NCBI GenBank assembly: GCA_024195265.1
Contig: JAJLRJ010000011.1
Coordinates: 2,882,866 to 2,946,865, forward strand
Reading direction: 5' to 3'
Origin: Dendrophyllia cribrosa
Lineage: Eukaryota > Cnidaria > Anthozoa > Scleractinia > Dendrophylliidae
DNA: 64,000 nt
The notes under the pieces were generated by a model. It saw only the letters and a program-made list of their open reading frames with translations. It was not told the DNA's origin and made no database searches. The position numbers were made by a program, and so were the translations under genes. This document shows, piece by piece, positions 26,101 through 37,127 of this stretch. Each line of letters opens with the position of its first letter. Within the stretch, counting starts at the first letter, position 1.

Positions 26101-29100
26101 GGCACATGAGCCGCAGGCTGATGTTCTTACCACATTTTGACGTCTTCTGTGATCTATAACACAGACACACGGCAAAATGGAATTTACAGTTTATATACAA
26201 TGAACAGAAAAGTAAATTACGAACTTGCCTCGTAGCGCTCCACTGTTTGAAGATTTGTTCCAGTTTAGGTATTTTTCAAGTCACCAAGAACACTTTTCGT
26301 CTTGTTTTCTTCTTTTTCGTGCTCGTAAACAGCTCCTGCCAAACATTTTTCAAGGCTTTCACTTGCTCAATCCAGAATAATCTCAGAATAATCTCGCAAA
26401 CATTTTCAAAACTGTGTGCCATGTTAGACAAAACAATGCAAACAGTTTTTCTATGATGCAGCCGTGCGTCTGTACTCTGATCGATCATAGGCAACGACCA
26501 ATCACAGAGCACGTAGTATTCAGTTCATTGTATAAATATATTTTATACACAGGCACAGGCAAACAGGTAACTAATACTTTCATAAGAAAAAATAAACAAA
26601 CATTTTTAAAGCAAAACCATTCTTTTTTAAGTATTATACTTACCTAAAAAAATAAATTAAGTGACTAATATGAACAGCAAAGATAAATAAATACTACAAA
26701 TAAAAACAATAGTCTTCTTCTCTTAATAAAACAACTGCTTGCTTTAAGGATTGACAAGAATGTTGGTAATAGGTCCATGATAACCGTCACGTCACCAAAT
26801 GAAGAAACCATAACGAGGGAAAATGTTACTTAGACCTAACGAGGGAAAACCCAACGAGGGAAAACCTGTTTTAAAAAAGCTTTTCCTCGTAAGATGTTTC
26901 CTCGTTAGGTCTAAGAAACATTTTCCCTCATTATGGTTTCTTCATTTGGTGACGTGACGGTTATCATGGACCTATTACCAGGATGTTTAAATTTTTAATA
27001 TATCCAGTTCAAATATTCAAGAACTGTACATAGTTTGCTCTAAACAAGCCTCAAAATACTAGTTTTCTTGAGTTATGATCTTCTGTGCTTGTTCACATTC
27101 AAGGGTAAAGGTCGGCACATACAAGGCAACTAGTCGTTGCCAGTGATTAGTTGTTTTGTGTAAACTCCCATAAAAAAAATTAATATTGTCTTGAAGACTA
27201 AAATGTGGTTGATGCAAGTAGTTGTACATGTATGAAAGATTTTCTGAAAGCGAGACATTAAAGCCGTGTGTCATTTTTTAGATGCTGGGGGCTTTGTTGT
27301 TTTCTTAGTTTTGTACTAGACTCATGGAATATCACAAAAAAAAAATAGAACCGTCCTGCAAAATTTTAAGCATGCCAATTTTGCAACATTTTTGCAAATT
27401 CTAATTAGCCCATAAAAATAACATTATTAACAAATAGATTCCATTTTGCCATGTGTCTGTTCAGTTATAGATCACAGATGACGTCAAAATGTGGTAAGAA
27501 CAAAAAAGTGGCACACAAGCTGCAGGCGAGTGTGTCACTGATGTTCTCACCACATTTTGACGTCGATCTTCTGTAATCTGTAACTGAACAGACACACGGC
27601 AAAATGGAATCTATTTGTTTGATACAATGAACAGAAGAGTAAAAAGAGAAAAATTATGAACTTGCCTCGTAGCGCTCGACTGTTCAAAGATTTGTTCCAG
27701 GTTTAGGTATTTTTCAAGTCGCCAAAAATACTTTTCGTCTTGGTTTCTTCTTTTTCTTGTTTGTAAACAGCTCCTGCTAAACATTTTTCAAGTCATTTAC
27801 TTGCTCAATCCAGAAGAATCTCGCAAACATTTTCAAAACTGTGCGCCATGTTGGACAAAACAAAGCAAACAATTTTTCTATGACGTCAGCCGTGCATCTG
27901 TACTCTGATAGATCATAGGCAATGACCAATCACAGAGCGCGTAGTATTCAGTTCATTGTATAAAAGGCATTAGACTGCATGTTGTGGTTTAAACTTTTCA
28001 AACCAGTTTAATTTCCTTTGTCTCAGATTCGTACAGAAATTTTTCAACAAACCATCTTTCATTCAATGTCTCAGATTCACCACCATAATGTGATACAAAG
28101 AAGAACAAAAATCAAAACCAAAGAAAAATTTGAACCATGTAACATACACATTTTTTTATTAATGCATGTGTTTTGCACAATATACAATTGCATGACCATG
28201 ACATTACTTCCTGCTTTTTTAAGGTTGACTTCTGGTTCAATTGGCTCTGAAGAAGAATTCAACATGATGGCAAATGGAGATGCGAGTAGTTCAGACTCTG
28301 CGCCGTCAGTGACCAACAGACCTGCTTTACAGCAATTCAGAAAACAAAAGGAACAGGCTGCTGTTGAAGGTATGTTAATGTAAAGTAATTGTTATTGACC
28401 AAGCATGAGATCCAGAAGTACAAAAATTGGCCAAGTTCATTCAATAATTTATAGCTGGGTCTACCAAGACGAGACAAAGACAAGTTCAGCTTGTCAGCAA
28501 AGTTCAGAACAATGTTAACCACATAAATCATGGACAGATCCGCAGTAATTAGAGATCCTTGGTTTACACTGTAGTTTAGTTTAGTGGGAAAAAATCAATG
28601 GGGCACTGGACTCCAATATAATAATTGGAATTTAAATATTGGTTTATCACACCTTCATCTGTTAGCTATACTACTTATTCTCCAAAACATTTGTTGGGAA
28701 TACACTGTCGTCTATCTCGCCTTATGCTTAATTTAGTGATTTTGGAAAATTTCTTGCAACAATTTTTTAATTTTATGCTTTATCTTTACAAAAACTTAAA
28801 AACTGTCAAAATGATGCAACATTTGATCAAAAATAAAATAAACAATATAAACAATAATTATTATTGTTTATATTGATTTAGAGTGTAAATTTGACAAATT
28901 AGTTGGAATTCCTTCTGGAAAAATATTTAATATTTTCCATATAAACTATTGAAAAAACAAACAAACAATACTGGACAGGCAAAGAAAAGTTCTGCTCTCA
29001 ATCACTTTCTTAAATATTCAAATTTTGTACAGATTACATTTACATACTCAAAAGCTAGAATCTCCTTGTATGCACACTGTAGCATAACACACAGTGCCAC

Positions 29101-32100
29101 AAGAAAATGCTGCTTATAAGTTGTAGTTTGATTGGTCACACTCGGAGGTTTCATCCATGAACTTGAACATTACAACACCTTGAAAAGACACATCCCTAAA
29201 GGAAACATCTGCTCAACTGTGTCAATTCTGTAAAGTTTTACATCTGTAATAACCACGGAAATTGAATTTTTAGCCACAAAGGAACCCAAACCAGTCAGAA
29301 CAGGAGGTGCACTTCCAACTCAATCCAAAACCAGAAAATACAGCGAGGAGCAGCACAAGATGTCAGAACCAAGTAATCCAGCAGGACCACATCGCCCGGT
29401 GAGTAAATATTCAACTACATCAACAGTGGAGCCTCCTGTCTGTGGCCATTCAAAATGCAAATAGGCCAAGATGGTCACTTACAGAAGTCAGACCACAGCT
29501 TCACTTTGAATCATATGAACCTGTAGTACATGTAACTCCAATGTACACAGCACCTATAACACAGAGCAAAATATTTCACCATATAGAAGTTTTGATGCAG
29601 TGCTGGAAATAACAGACGGTCATCGGACATTGTCTGACCAAAATCCTAAATTGTCTGACTAATTTTAAATTATGCTCAGCTTTTGCCTTGAAAGTCTTGT
29701 TAAGTCATTGCATTTGATCCAAAAACATTCAAATAAGAATTTACGCTGTTTGCACATGTACCATTTATTTTGCTGCAAAAGGCTCCTTCAATCTGAGAAA
29801 ATTAAGAAAAGGCGGTGTCTGAAAATGCCCTACAATGCATTGAAAACTGCAAATAAACTTTTTTATAGCACGTCGTTTATGCTTACGGATTTTGTCTCAG
29901 GAAAAACTCCAAAATGGCGAATGTCCGACCATTATTTTGTAAAATGTCCGATCGAAAGGGAGGTTTGAAAGGACACATGTCCTTCTAAGCAAGAAAAATT
30001 ATTTCCAGCACTGTGATGGAGTTTTTATTGGAGTTCTACTATAGGGGTGCTTGGGAGTTAATTTCATCTGCGAAAGTCCAAGTGATATAACTTTTTTCTA
30101 ACCATTTAGAGACTACTTGAATAAAGGATTGTACAAATTGTAAGGCATGATGTATTTTTTGTTTTGCAGTCAATTACAAGAGGAGGAAAGTGGTACAAGG
30201 AGATGTTTAAAGAATTACACTCCAATGCAGGAAGTATGTGAAAACAACAGTTCAAAATCATCATACTTTAGACAATCTATCTGAGCAAGCAACTGTCATA
30301 AAACTGCAACCCTCTCTGCTATTAGTTTATGTACTTTATAAGCACCCACCCTTCAATCCTCAATATCAAAATCCAAATTCTCTTTTTTGTTGTTGCCATG
30401 TTTCTTATAGAAGTGGAGAGAATTCATCTTGGTGATCTTCACAATTATCCTTAATTCTTTTTTTCCAACCCAGCTTCCTCCAATCTCTCAGGATTACTTG
30501 CCAGTGATGTTGCCAGGGGAACCGTCAGAGATCATGAAAGCACTGGCTCAGTATCTCCCCCAAGAAGTGGGTCGCCATCTCTTGACCATCGAGATAATGA
30601 AGTGTTCACCAACAAGATGGACTATATCAACGACATACCTGTCAGAAATGCAAGTAATGTATCATCAGAGCCCAGACCTTCCTGGTCAGGTTCCGATGAT
30701 GATAGAAGACCATCTTGGCAAACGAGTGAAAAGAGGCCTTCACGTGTCAGTGCAAGTCATGTGCCGGCGTGGTATAAGGACATGCAGAAGGGTGTGGAGG
30801 TCCCTGTGCAGAAGATTGAAGAACCAGAGTCTTATATTGTACAAAAGAGACCATCTTATGGTATGTGGGATCTGTCTCTAACCTGCACATTACATTTGAA
30901 AAGTTGCACTTACATGTACACTGTAAAGGAACAGTATCTCATTGAATAATCAAAATACTGCTAAATACCAACATTGTAATTTCTGTTTTATTGTGCTAAA
31001 TGCCACCAAAACAATATACAACTAAATTAAATAAAAAGATTATACAAAGTACAGTAAAACAAAAGTAGTTTGGTAATAAAGTGAATGATTACAAGGATGG
31101 AAGTGGATTACAGTTCATCAAATTCTATTTTGTGATAGGCAGTCAGGAATTTGAAATTGCCATTCTGATGTTACTGTGCCTTTCGATAACATGCGGACTC
31201 TGAAATTCAAAACCCAACTCAACATTTGCGTTTACGCTGCCGTCAATCATCTTAGCTTACCTCTCAGGAAACATATCCTCCCTTTCAATGAGTTCAAAAG
31301 GTCACGTCCATGCATTATGATTGGTAGATTTTGATCCATTTTGTTTGTCTCTTTTTTACATGGTCCATTGGCTTTCTTATTAATTATGATTGACGGCAGG
31401 GAATAACACAACCGTTGGTGGAGATTTGAATTTCAGATTCTGCATGTTATTGAAAGGCGCAGTAACCATTATTAATTTTTGCATTTGGTTTAAATTTCTT
31501 TTGCTTTTATCACTTTTGACAACTGACTCATGCATTCATTGATTTCCTTTTATAAAGCAAACATGGGAGAAGAGAGAAGATTTCAAGAACCACAAATTTC
31601 CATCGCACCTGTGGCAGTGAATTCTTCACCACCTTCATCATTTGTTGATGACAGAAGAGCACCTCGGGGTGGGGTGACAGTTCAAATGGAGGAAAAGTTC
31701 CAACCTCCAAGTGCCTCAAGTTTGTACGAGAGTCGCTTCAGAGGAAGACAGGTATGTTTAAGATCTCTTGGTCCTGCTCTGATCACTTGCTGGAGTTGCT
31801 TCATGGTAGACTTGAGTTTAACTCCTCGGCTATGCTTGTTATATAGCCAACTGGTCTGCCTTCTAACAGTTGGGATTCTTAACCTTATTTGTTTCTGGTG
31901 TTTAATGCCTGTCCCCACTAGCACTTGTGCTATAAACAGTGCCAAATTAAGGGTAAATAAAGTTTATTATTTTTGCAACAGGGTCACACAAGAACTGCAT
32001 CAGAAGAGTTGCAAGTCAGACAACAACCACCATCAGATGAGGACATGCTCAGAAGACGAGAAGAGGAGGCAGCCCGCAGAAGGAGGGAAGAAGAGGAAGA

Positions 32101-35100
32101 TAGACGAAGAGAAGAAGAAGAGAGAAGAAGGAGAGAAGCCGAGGAGGAGGAGATAATGAGAAGGAGAAGAGAGGAGGAGGAGGAACGACTGAGGCGAGAG
32201 TATGAGGCAGAGCTGACTTGGAGATGGAGAGAGGAGGAGGAGAGTGTAAGGAGAGAAGCTAGCAGACCACAGTTCCTGGCCAGAGCTTTGTACACCTTCA
32301 ATGGGCAGACTGAAAAGTAAGCAATTTTACAGTGAAGTTTGAGTTTGGAGCAGAGGCATCGGGGTTCTCTATATTATTTTCTTGTTTTTCTGTACACACG
32401 AAAAAACAAGATGGCTTCAGTGATTAACAAGCTTGACTTTATCTTGTGTTACAATATTGTTAAGTGGGTTATGGGTTCAAGTTTCAACTGAGAACATTGG
32501 GCATTGTATACTGTGAGCAGTACATCATCTCTCTTAGTTATTGCCTAGTAAGAAGCAGTACATCTGAGTGTATATGAAAGTGAGAATCTAATACAGTTAT
32601 GAATCTTGTAAGAGGAGAATTCCAATGAGGTTATGTTAAGGTGGTCATAAGTAGAGCTGTCTGCTCACGATAGTGTCCACTCAGAGAGCTTTAACTGTAG
32701 TGGAAGTTATATTTTAGCCCAGACTTAAACTAAAGATTTCTGCAAGGTGAGAGTTTATAACATTGTATAGTCACATCGGGGAATTTCAACCAAAAAATCA
32801 AACATTACCAGGTTATTTTTATTTTTGAGGATTTTATTTAATATAAGTTACAAATATTATTTACCAGGGAGCTGTCCTTCAGAAAAGGTGACATTATCAG
32901 CGTGCGGCGACAAGTAGACAAAAATTGGATAGATGGAGAACTCAATGGGAGGCGAGGAATCTTTCCTACAAATTATGTTGAGGTATTTGAAAACAACAAC
33001 TCCTTTGATTTCCATCATTATGCTTTAATTTTAATGGTTACACTTTGGAATTACATTCACAGAAATAATCAAAAGTTTAAAGTACCTTGTACACAGTACC
33101 ACAGGAAAGTACTGCATAGAATTGTCATACTTTCAGTTTTTATCCACAGACTCAAGAGTTACAACCACCTTGTACAACCTACATTGTAATAAACACTACC
33201 ACAAGAATGTCCTGCTCAATATCTTTTGTTTGAATGTTATACTTAAGTTTTCCATCCACATACTAAAAAGTTTGAACCACTGACAGACTCAAAAGAGTTT
33301 CTTATTGAAAACACTAAATACCACCTGCTCCACAACACCATAGCTTACCAACAACGTTTATAACTATATCATACCATAATGGTTAATGCTAGCTTTCTAT
33401 TTGTGAAGATTCGTCCAGTGGAAGAAGATGAAGAACCGTCGCCACCCCCACAGAAGATAATTCCTCGTGTCCAAGTGGTGCAGCAGCAGGCTCCACCGCC
33501 ACAGCAGACTCCGCCACCGCAGACTCTGCCACAGCAGGCTTCACCACAGCAGCGCCATTCAGCATCATACCCACAGCCACCCCAGGCTCAACAGGTGTCA
33601 CCACGCCCTGTCGCTCAGCAAGTAACACAGACTGTGAATGTGGAGGGTGAAGCTAGAGTCAGATATAACTTCAAAGCTGAGTCACAGAGGGAGCTGCCAT
33701 GTAATAAGGTATGTACAGCTTTGTCTTCCTGTTGCTTCTATTGGTTTTTCCTGACTGCTACATCCCTGGATGTGGCAAATTCACCAGAATAGTGCTGCTA
33801 CAAAGTAACAAACTCAAGACTCAAAGATTTGAAAAAAAAATTAGTTACGTCAAACTCTGCTTTACAGGTACTTTGTAATTAATTTTATTATGGTCTGCTT
33901 TCATGAAAGACATGCATTTCGTGTAAAAATATTTACTTTATCTCATCCAATTTGATGCAGCCTTGTACAAATTATATTTTTTTTTGTTTTTATGGACAGA
34001 TTTGTGTACAGAAAAAGTAGCAAAGAAAAGTTGCAGTTGTTTTAACTCAGTCTGAAGAACAAAGAAAGGCTTTTTGCAATTAAAATGAGTAGTTATAGTC
34101 CCAAAGAAAATATACTGCAAAATTGCTAGGAAACACTGACCATGCAGACTCCTGGTGTTTCCGATATTAACTAATTGTGATCTGAAACTTGTGCATTAGA
34201 TTTGATTTTTTCTTCTGTTTTCAGGGAGATATAATAGCCTTAGTCCGTAAAGTGGACAGTAACTGGTACGAGGGACAAGTTGGTGATAGAAAAGGAATTG
34301 TACCATCAAGCTACTTAGAGGTAAGACATTCCTGCACAATTCAAGTTACAAGCGGGTGCATACGACACTCACCCAAAATTCTCAATTGTGATTGGTCATC
34401 CACGCACCTATTTCTTATGTAATTGGCACGTGGTCACGTGGGTGTCCTATTACAGCTATTTAATTACAACTTTTTGTAAGTGGATAGCTATAATTGGACA
34501 CCTACACTGTACGTTTTGCGTGTGTCAATCAGGTGCACTTAGAAAATATCCTTGACGTTTTAAGTACCAAAAATTTCACATAGACTTTTTATTCTTGAAT
34601 TTTGTTATTGATTTGATTAGTTGAACTTCATGTCGTACAACTCAGGGGTAATCATGCTTGTAATTTCAAATCGTCAATTTGAAATTAATTGCCCCATTAC
34701 TCCCTGAATTGTACTCCACTCAGTCCAGTTACTATTACTAATTGCAGCTGACGTCTCGTATCTTTATTTCAGGTTTACAGGGACCCTGAAGTTCAAGGTA
34801 CATGTATGTGTAGCTACATAAGAAACATCGAGAATGTCCACATTGAAAAAATGGGCTACAACACAGGATAATACTGCTACAAGCACTTATTTAAATGGTC
34901 ATACTTTACAGTGTCATTCACAATAACAAGCTAAAACCACCTTTTACAGCTTAATATTAAACAGCACCAGTAGCTTGCAATTGAATGGTTGCATTTTATA
35001 AAAATTTCAAGCCTGTTTAAAGGTTACTTATCCTTCCTTTGTTTTCTGTAGTTATTCGTCAGGAACAAGTATCACCAGTTCAGTCAGTTCAGGCATCCTG

Positions 35101-37127
35101 TTTGGAGCAGGTAAGTAAATCTGTTCGAAATATTTATTCTAATACTGATCTCCTTAATTGAATCAAGAGAGTTGTCTCCCCGCGAAATGTAACATGAATT
35201 GTTGCAATTATTCATTAAGAATTACAGTCATCAGGTGGTGTTGGAGGTGTCTGTTAGATGGCACTTCATTGTAATGGTTTAACATTGATTCTGTTTTATT
35301 TATTTCTTTGTTAGGCTCCAGGTTACGGAAGAACAGAACCCAGCTACGATCAACGACAACATCAGCAGTCGAGAGGGTGAGAAATAAATGAACAAACTGC
35401 CAACAACAACAACAACAACAAAACCTTTATTATAGTGTCTAAAAGTATTTAGCTTAATAGCTAATTGGGGACACTGTTGACTTTTTTTGCCGATGACCAC
35501 AGGAAAGTACTTCTCAGTAGCTTTCACTTAAAGATTTTATCTACAGACTCAAAAGTTAGAACCACCCTGTATAGTGTAATGAACAGTACCACAGGAAAGT
35601 AAGCACTTTTTTTCAAGTTGAGATCCATTTCCACCACGACTGGCCATCTGCAGTCAAAGACACTTAGTTTTACTCTTAGTGCAGTAGTAGAATAATTTTA
35701 AACAAAACTAGACCATTATTTTTTTTTTCACTGATAGAAATATGTTTTAAAAGTAATACCGAAAATGGTGACATATTTGAGTCTGGCATCACTGGTCATG
35801 CAACTTACATTTCATTTATTTGTTACCAGTCCCTCAGGGAATATGTACACAAGTGAAGTGCCACCTCCCAAACAAACACAAGTCAAGTATATTGAAGAGC
35901 GTGAAGAGCCTCGTTATGGTGGAGGAGGAGTGGTGGCTCATGCGGTCATTGATGAACCGAGAATAGGACATGAGCAAGGAGAAAGGTACAGTGATTTATG
36001 AGCATAAATTATCAAACCAGTAAATTATAAGCATATATTAATGGTGCATGTCAACCAAGACTGTAAAGGCATAGACCATATCCCAAAATGGCAGCCAATT
36101 TATTATTCTACAACAACAACAACAATTTTGTGTCACACCTTCCGCAACAGTAACACCGCAACAGTAGATACAATTTCAGTTAATTAATTAAAGTAAGAAA
36201 TAGAGATACTTGCCCACCACTAATAGCAATATGCTAAGTAGCCCTCTCTGCTTCCTCAGGATGCTAATTAACATGCATATAAAAGAATAATAAATTGGCT
36301 GCCATTTTGGAATAAAGTGTATTTGTAAGTAATGTATGAATATGATTTAATGCTGCATGCAGCAAAAATATACGCAATTGTAGTTCATAAAAAGAGAGAA
36401 AATATTAACATTAGTAACTCTTCAGGGTAACTCTACATCGGTCCAAAACCAATCTCTAATGAACATTCGTTACAATTCTTATGTACAAGTAAATGTAAGA
36501 ACTGCAGAAGACCTCGAGCAATTAAAAGTGCAACAACTTAAAGAAGATTAGGTGCTGTTATAACCTGTTGGAGAAAGAACCTTTCACATGCCCTAATGTT
36601 CCCCTATGTAGGCCGAGCTTGCTCTTGTACTCGTTGACCCAATGTCTTGAATATGACAGCAATTAAACCTGAAGATAGTACAAACTTGGGGAGGGGAAGG
36701 GGTGGAGGGTGGGGGGAGTGGAGTGGTGTCTTCTCTACCCCTACTCTCCACCCCTTGTTAGTTTTGTACTATATCGGAGCTTCCTTTGCCAAGTCTTTCA
36801 AACATTAAGTTAGTGTGGTCCTGTCCTGTGTTACACTATTTAAAAATCTAAATAAAAGTCTATAATGCCAGAAACAAGCAACCAACCAACAAACAAAAAA
36901 CTGAAATTTTAACTACAAAGACAGTGTTTATTTGATAAAAAGTGTTTTTATTTTTCAGGTACCGCGCTATGTTTAGCTATGAACCTGTTAATGAGGATGA
37001 GTTGCGGCTTGAGGAGGGTGATGAGGTGATTGTACTGGAAAAATGTGACGACGGCTGGTTTGTCGGCACATCTGCTCGCACCAATTTATTTGGTACATTT
37101 CCTGGAAATTATGTGGAAAGATTTTAA
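11168..37127 (+). CDS. SORBS-family adaptor with N-terminal PDZ domain, 19 exons, 983 aa
   Basis: Exons: 11168-11272, 14384-14535, 21504-21757, 22515-22640, 23533-23614, 28224-28369, 29274-29398, 30170-30233, 30474-30860, 31558-31751, 31982-32316, 32868-32982, 33409-33708, 34225-34320, 34773-34797, 35052-35110, 35315-35376, 35830-35985, 36959-37127. All junctions are GT/AG and the phase holds throughout. Domains: PDZ 1-86 ([11 protein letters not shown], as in ALP/Enigma/ZASP); Ser/Pro-rich region; SoHo-like [10 protein letters not shown] (W338) and PAWYKDM (W451); E/R-rich helix about 568-640; SH3-1 about 645-697 (ARALYTF ... GIFPTNYVE); Pro/Gln linker; SH3-2 about 776-829 (ARVRYNF ... GIVPSSYLE); SH3-3 929-983 ([11 protein letters not shown] ... 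GTFPGNYV), ending at the C terminus. SORBS proteins (CAP/ponsin, vinexin, ArgBP2) link vinculin, actin and signalling proteins at adhesions and Z-lines. The PDZ is absent from the vertebrate members I know. M11135 is a possible upstream start. Introns 1 and 2 are long (3.1 and 7.0 kb), so the PDZ-to-rest link needs cDNA support. Confidence 0.9.
13840..14280 (+). repeat. Degenerate copy of the 29598-30013 element
   Basis: It shares CATTGTCCGACCAAAAT, TTTGTCTTGAAAGTCTTG, TCCAAAATGG and TTTTGTAAAATGTTCC-type phrases, in the same order, with the element in intron 7. Terminal repeats are eroded. It lies in intron 1 of the SORBS-like gene. Confidence 0.6.
14580..17210 (+). other. Intron 2, first part: no gene recognised
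   Basis: Long AT-rich intronic sequence with a short poly-G run (14581-14590) and scattered TACATGTA motifs. No splice-bounded coding segment, RNA gene or clear repeat was seen. Confidence 0.5.
17216..19925. mobile_element. 2.7-kb TIR transposable element in SORBS-like intron 2
   Basis: The left end GGGTTATTCCAGAAAAAAAT plus CCACAC is mirrored at the right end by GTGTGGATTTTTTCTGGAAT plus AACCC. Both outer flanks read ATT, a possible 3-bp target duplication. G-rich subterminal repeats lie inside both ends (17275-17310 and, in about three units of some 30 bp, 19782-19872). An inner inverted pair is present: GATTTTCGTATGACCTTGAA (about 18440) against TTCAAGGTCATACGAAAATC (about 19237). No intact transposase; one decayed fragment is listed separately. 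Confidence 0.7.
18737..19003 (-). pseudogene. Transposase-like helix-turn-helix fragment
   Basis: The 88-residue open frame contains [20 protein letters not shown], which resembles the helix-turn-helix of IS630/Tc1-type transposases (small, Ala-Arg, NTxRxI). [10 protein letters not shown] segment and CKLTPDKM follow, in the order seen between HTH and catalytic core of that group. No DDE catalytic region follows, so it is a remnant. It lies inside the 2.7-kb TIR element and antisense to the host gene. The match is from memory of the family pattern and could be chance. Confidence 0.4.
21155..21415 (+). repeat. Dispersed repeat (SINE-like), copy 1, with poly-C start
   Basis: A poly-C run near 21160 is followed by GTGGGTTTTATCTGAGCCTTG, an ATAA microsatellite, TTTCCTGCCCAACTTTGCCC and GCGCCATAACATTAACAT. 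The same phrases in the same order appear at 22975-23140. Intron 2. Confidence 0.55.
22402..22472. mobile_element. Tiny pogo-like MITE
   Basis: AGTCAAACCTGTATGAAG at left is mirrored by TTAATACAGGTTTGACT at right. About 71 bp, in intron 3 of the SORBS-like gene. Confidence 0.65.
22975..23140 (+). repeat. Dispersed repeat (SINE-like), copy 2
   Basis: It shares GTGCCATGTGC, GGTGGGTTTTGCCAAGCCTTG, CCCAGCCCATCTTTGCC and CCTAACATTAACGT-type phrases with 21155-21415. Intron 4. Confidence 0.55.
23620..25250 (+). other. Intron 5, first part: nothing recognised
   Basis: AT-rich intronic sequence without splice-bounded coding segments or clear repeats. Confidence 0.45.
25251..25660 (+). repeat. 106-bp tandem repeat, about 4 copies, intron 5
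   Basis: TTCTAACTTTTGAGCCTGTG recurs at 25251, 25356, 25462 and (diverged) 25568, a period of 105-106 bp. Each unit includes GACCATTTAAATGAAAGCTATT and GCTGTACAAGGTGG-type phrases. Single and double copies in the opposite orientation lie elsewhere in and after this gene. Confidence 0.85.
26000..26530. repeat. Duplicated unit A: palindromic head plus tail, copy 1
   Basis: The head (about 26005-26195) is an inverted repeat: CGTGTGTCTGTTCAGTTATA ... CAAAATGTGGTAAGAACA mirrored by TGTTCTTACCACATTTTGACG ... ACAGACACACGGCAAAATGG. The tail (26225-26530) includes CTTGCCTCGTAGCGCTC, CAGCTCCTGCCAAACATTTTTC and CAATCACAGAGCACGTAGTA. The same order recurs at 27425-27965. Confidence 0.8.
26765..26980. 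mobile_element. 216-bp long-arm hairpin element, intron 5
   Basis: The left arm starts GGTAATAGGTCCATGATAAC and the right arm ends GTTATCATGGACCTATTACC. The arms run inward through CGTCACGTCACCAAATGAAG and GGAAAATGTT to a centre near 26875. Inner CGAGGGAAAA units repeat three times in the left arm. It sits between the two copies of duplicated unit A. Confidence 0.85.
27425..27965. repeat. Duplicated unit A, copy 2
   Basis: Same head and tail as 26000-26530, with the palindrome better preserved (ATAGATTCCATTTTGCC at left, GGCAAAATGGAATCTAT at right). Both copies have the same orientation. Confidence 0.8.
28843..28876. repeat. Short AT palindrome
   Basis: CAATATAAACAATAA and TTATTGTTTATATTG form near-perfect arms in intron 6. 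Confidence 0.7.
29085..29190 (-). repeat. Single diverged copy of the 106-bp repeat
   Basis: CAGTGCCACAAGAAAATGCTG, GATTGGTCACACTC, TTTCATCCATGAACTTG and ACAACACCTTG match the 106-bp unit read in reverse. It lies just upstream of exon 7. Confidence 0.55.
29598..30013. mobile_element. 416-bp TIR element, intron 7
   Basis: The ends are CAGTGCTGGAAATAA and TTATTTCCAGCACTG, an inverted pair. The interior has GTCTGACCAAAATCC and GAATGTCCGACCATTATTTTG phrases. A degenerate copy is at 13840-14280. Non-coding. Confidence 0.75.
31170..31466. mobile_element. 297-bp TIR element, intron 9
   Basis: GTTACTGTGCCTTTCGATAA plus CATGCGGACTCTGAAATTCAA at left is mirrored by TTGAATTTCAGATTCTGCATG plus TTATTGAAAGGCGCAGTAAC at right, giving arms of about 40 bp. 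A second inner pair is GCTGCCGTCAATCAT and ATGATTGACGGCA. Non-coding. Confidence 0.8.
33080..33300 (-). repeat. Two tandem reverse copies of the 106-bp repeat, intron 12
   Basis: AGTACCACAGGAAAGTACTG and TTTTTATCCACAGACTCAAG, then a second round with ACTACCACAAGAATGTCCTG and TTTCCATCCACATACTAAAA. This is the reverse complement of the unit at 25251. Confidence 0.7.
34375..34455 (+). repeat. Dispersed repeat shared with 41085-41160
   Basis: GTGATTGGTCATCCACGCAC, CTATTTCTTATGTAATTGGC and GGTCACGTGGGTGTCC match the segment at 41085-41160 in order. Intron 14. Confidence 0.65.
34860..35600 (-). repeat. Scattered reverse copies of the 106-bp repeat, introns 15-17
   Basis: Copies lie near 34862-34970 (ATACTGCTACAAGCAC, AAATGGTCATACTTTACAG) and 35505-35600 (AGGAAAGTACTTCTCAGTAG, TTTTATCTACAGACTCAAAA, TTAGAACCACCCTGTA). 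Exons 16 and 17 fall between them. A CAA microsatellite with an AAACCTTTATTATAG tail (35403-35440) resembles a reversed SINE end also seen near 61995. Confidence 0.6.
36673..36775. repeat. Inverted repeat with G-rich left arm, last intron
   Basis: GATAGTACAAACTTGGGGAG is mirrored by TTAGTTTTGTACTATATC. The left arm is G-rich and the right C-rich (CTACCCCTACTCTCCACCCC), so the transcript could fold. It lies about 180 bp before the last coding exon. Confidence 0.55.

Noticed and set aside
31984..32301. A long minus-strand frame rich in Ser and Leu
   Set aside because: It is the antisense shadow of the E/R-rich helix exon of the SORBS-like gene.
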